From Bacteroidota bacterium (lineage in GTDB: Bacteria; Bacteroidota; Bacteroidia; NS11-12g; UBA955), in assembly GCA_027490055.1 (NCBI GenBank), contig JAIXYV010000089.1, positions 1 to 54,641 on the forward strand: 54,641 bases of DNA, written 5' to 3'. This document shows positions 54,573 to 54,641 of the stretch, piece by piece. The notes beneath the pieces were generated by a model, which had not been told where the DNA came from, made no database searches, and saw nothing but the letters and a program-made list of their open reading frames with translations. The position numbers and the translations under genes were made by a program. Numbering within the stretch: position 1 is the stretch's first letter; every line of letters begins with the position of its first letter.

Positions 54573-54641
54573 TTAGTCTTCGACGATTGTCGCTGTAACT
54601 TCTTCAGATGCCTGTTTGCGCTTTAATACCAGAGCAGCAAT
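54573..54641 (-). CDS. C-terminal end of an unidentified protein
   Basis: The right edge holds 22 codons and a TAA stop on the minus strand, reading IAALVLKRKQASEEVTATIV then ED and stop. The hydrophobic start followed by a charged tail suggests the end of a membrane protein. The stop abuts the mutase stop with no spacing. Too little is present to identify it. Confidence 0.5.
   Translation of the reverse strand: MAALVLKRKQASEEVTATIVED

Overview
The window is chromosomal DNA from a member of the Bacteroidota (about 40-45% GC by eye). The evidence is consistent: secreted proteins with type IX secretion system (T9SS) C-terminal domains of both type A and type B (gliding-motility/CHU_C), a PorW/SprE-like T9SS component, a Bacteroidota-type SdhCAB operon, an F-ATP synthase operon without atpD/atpC, weak or absent Shine-Dalgarno sequences, and many promoters with the Bacteroidota -7 element TAnnTTTG. 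I cannot name the genus; a Chitinophagales- or Saprospirales-like lineage is a guess. No tRNA, rRNA, insertion sequence, prophage or CRISPR array is visible.

Layout. 1-330: 5' part of an AT-rich uncharacterised gene. 520-1926: mnmE. 2004-8938: an ECF sigma factor, a membrane-anchored anti-sigma-like protein ending in a CHU_C-type domain, and a giant secreted PKD/CHU_C protein, overlapping or almost touching. 9016-13133: a YbjN-like protein, then sucD, a secreted SGNH esterase and rocD. 13135-23099, all on the minus strand: another secreted type-B T9SS protein, a lipB-lemA-TPM-TPM-exonuclease cluster, nth, an AIM24-family protein and a GH92 mannosidase. 23189-26756: sdhCAB. 27115-28239: a glycosyltransferase. 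28328-30801: rplM-rpsI-rpsB-tsf. 30909-38341: a giant secreted phytase/PhoX-like protein, an imelysin-like/di-haem peroxidase and a small cytochrome c lipoprotein. 38530-50421: a divergent locus with porW/sprE-like and pbp1A leftward, and LytM-like, bactofilin and atp genes (two small membrane proteins, then atpB-E-F-H-A-G) rightward. 50517-54641: a type-A T9SS protein, an L,D-transpeptidase-like protein, a stand-alone IcmF-type acyl-CoA mutase domain and the end of an unknown gene.

How it fits together. Most of the window is housekeeping: tRNA modification, TCA cycle and respiration, ATP synthesis, translation, lipoylation, DNA repair. Interleaved are cell-surface genes: at least five T9SS cargo-like proteins, a T9SS accessory protein and peptidoglycan/cytoskeleton genes.

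The observations I rate highest are: (i) the sigma/anti-sigma-like/CHU_C triad, which looks like a self-monitoring switch for a T9SS cargo; (ii) a LytM-like protein that has lost its active-site histidines, in one operon with bactofilin and ATP synthase; (iii) an IcmF mutase domain that exists as a separate gene; (iv) a series of near-leaderless promoters, some leading to TTG start codons; and (v) an ancient 1.73-kb tandem duplication inside the phytase/PhoX-like gene. Functions are assigned from recognisable motifs and from memory of families; no database search was possible.
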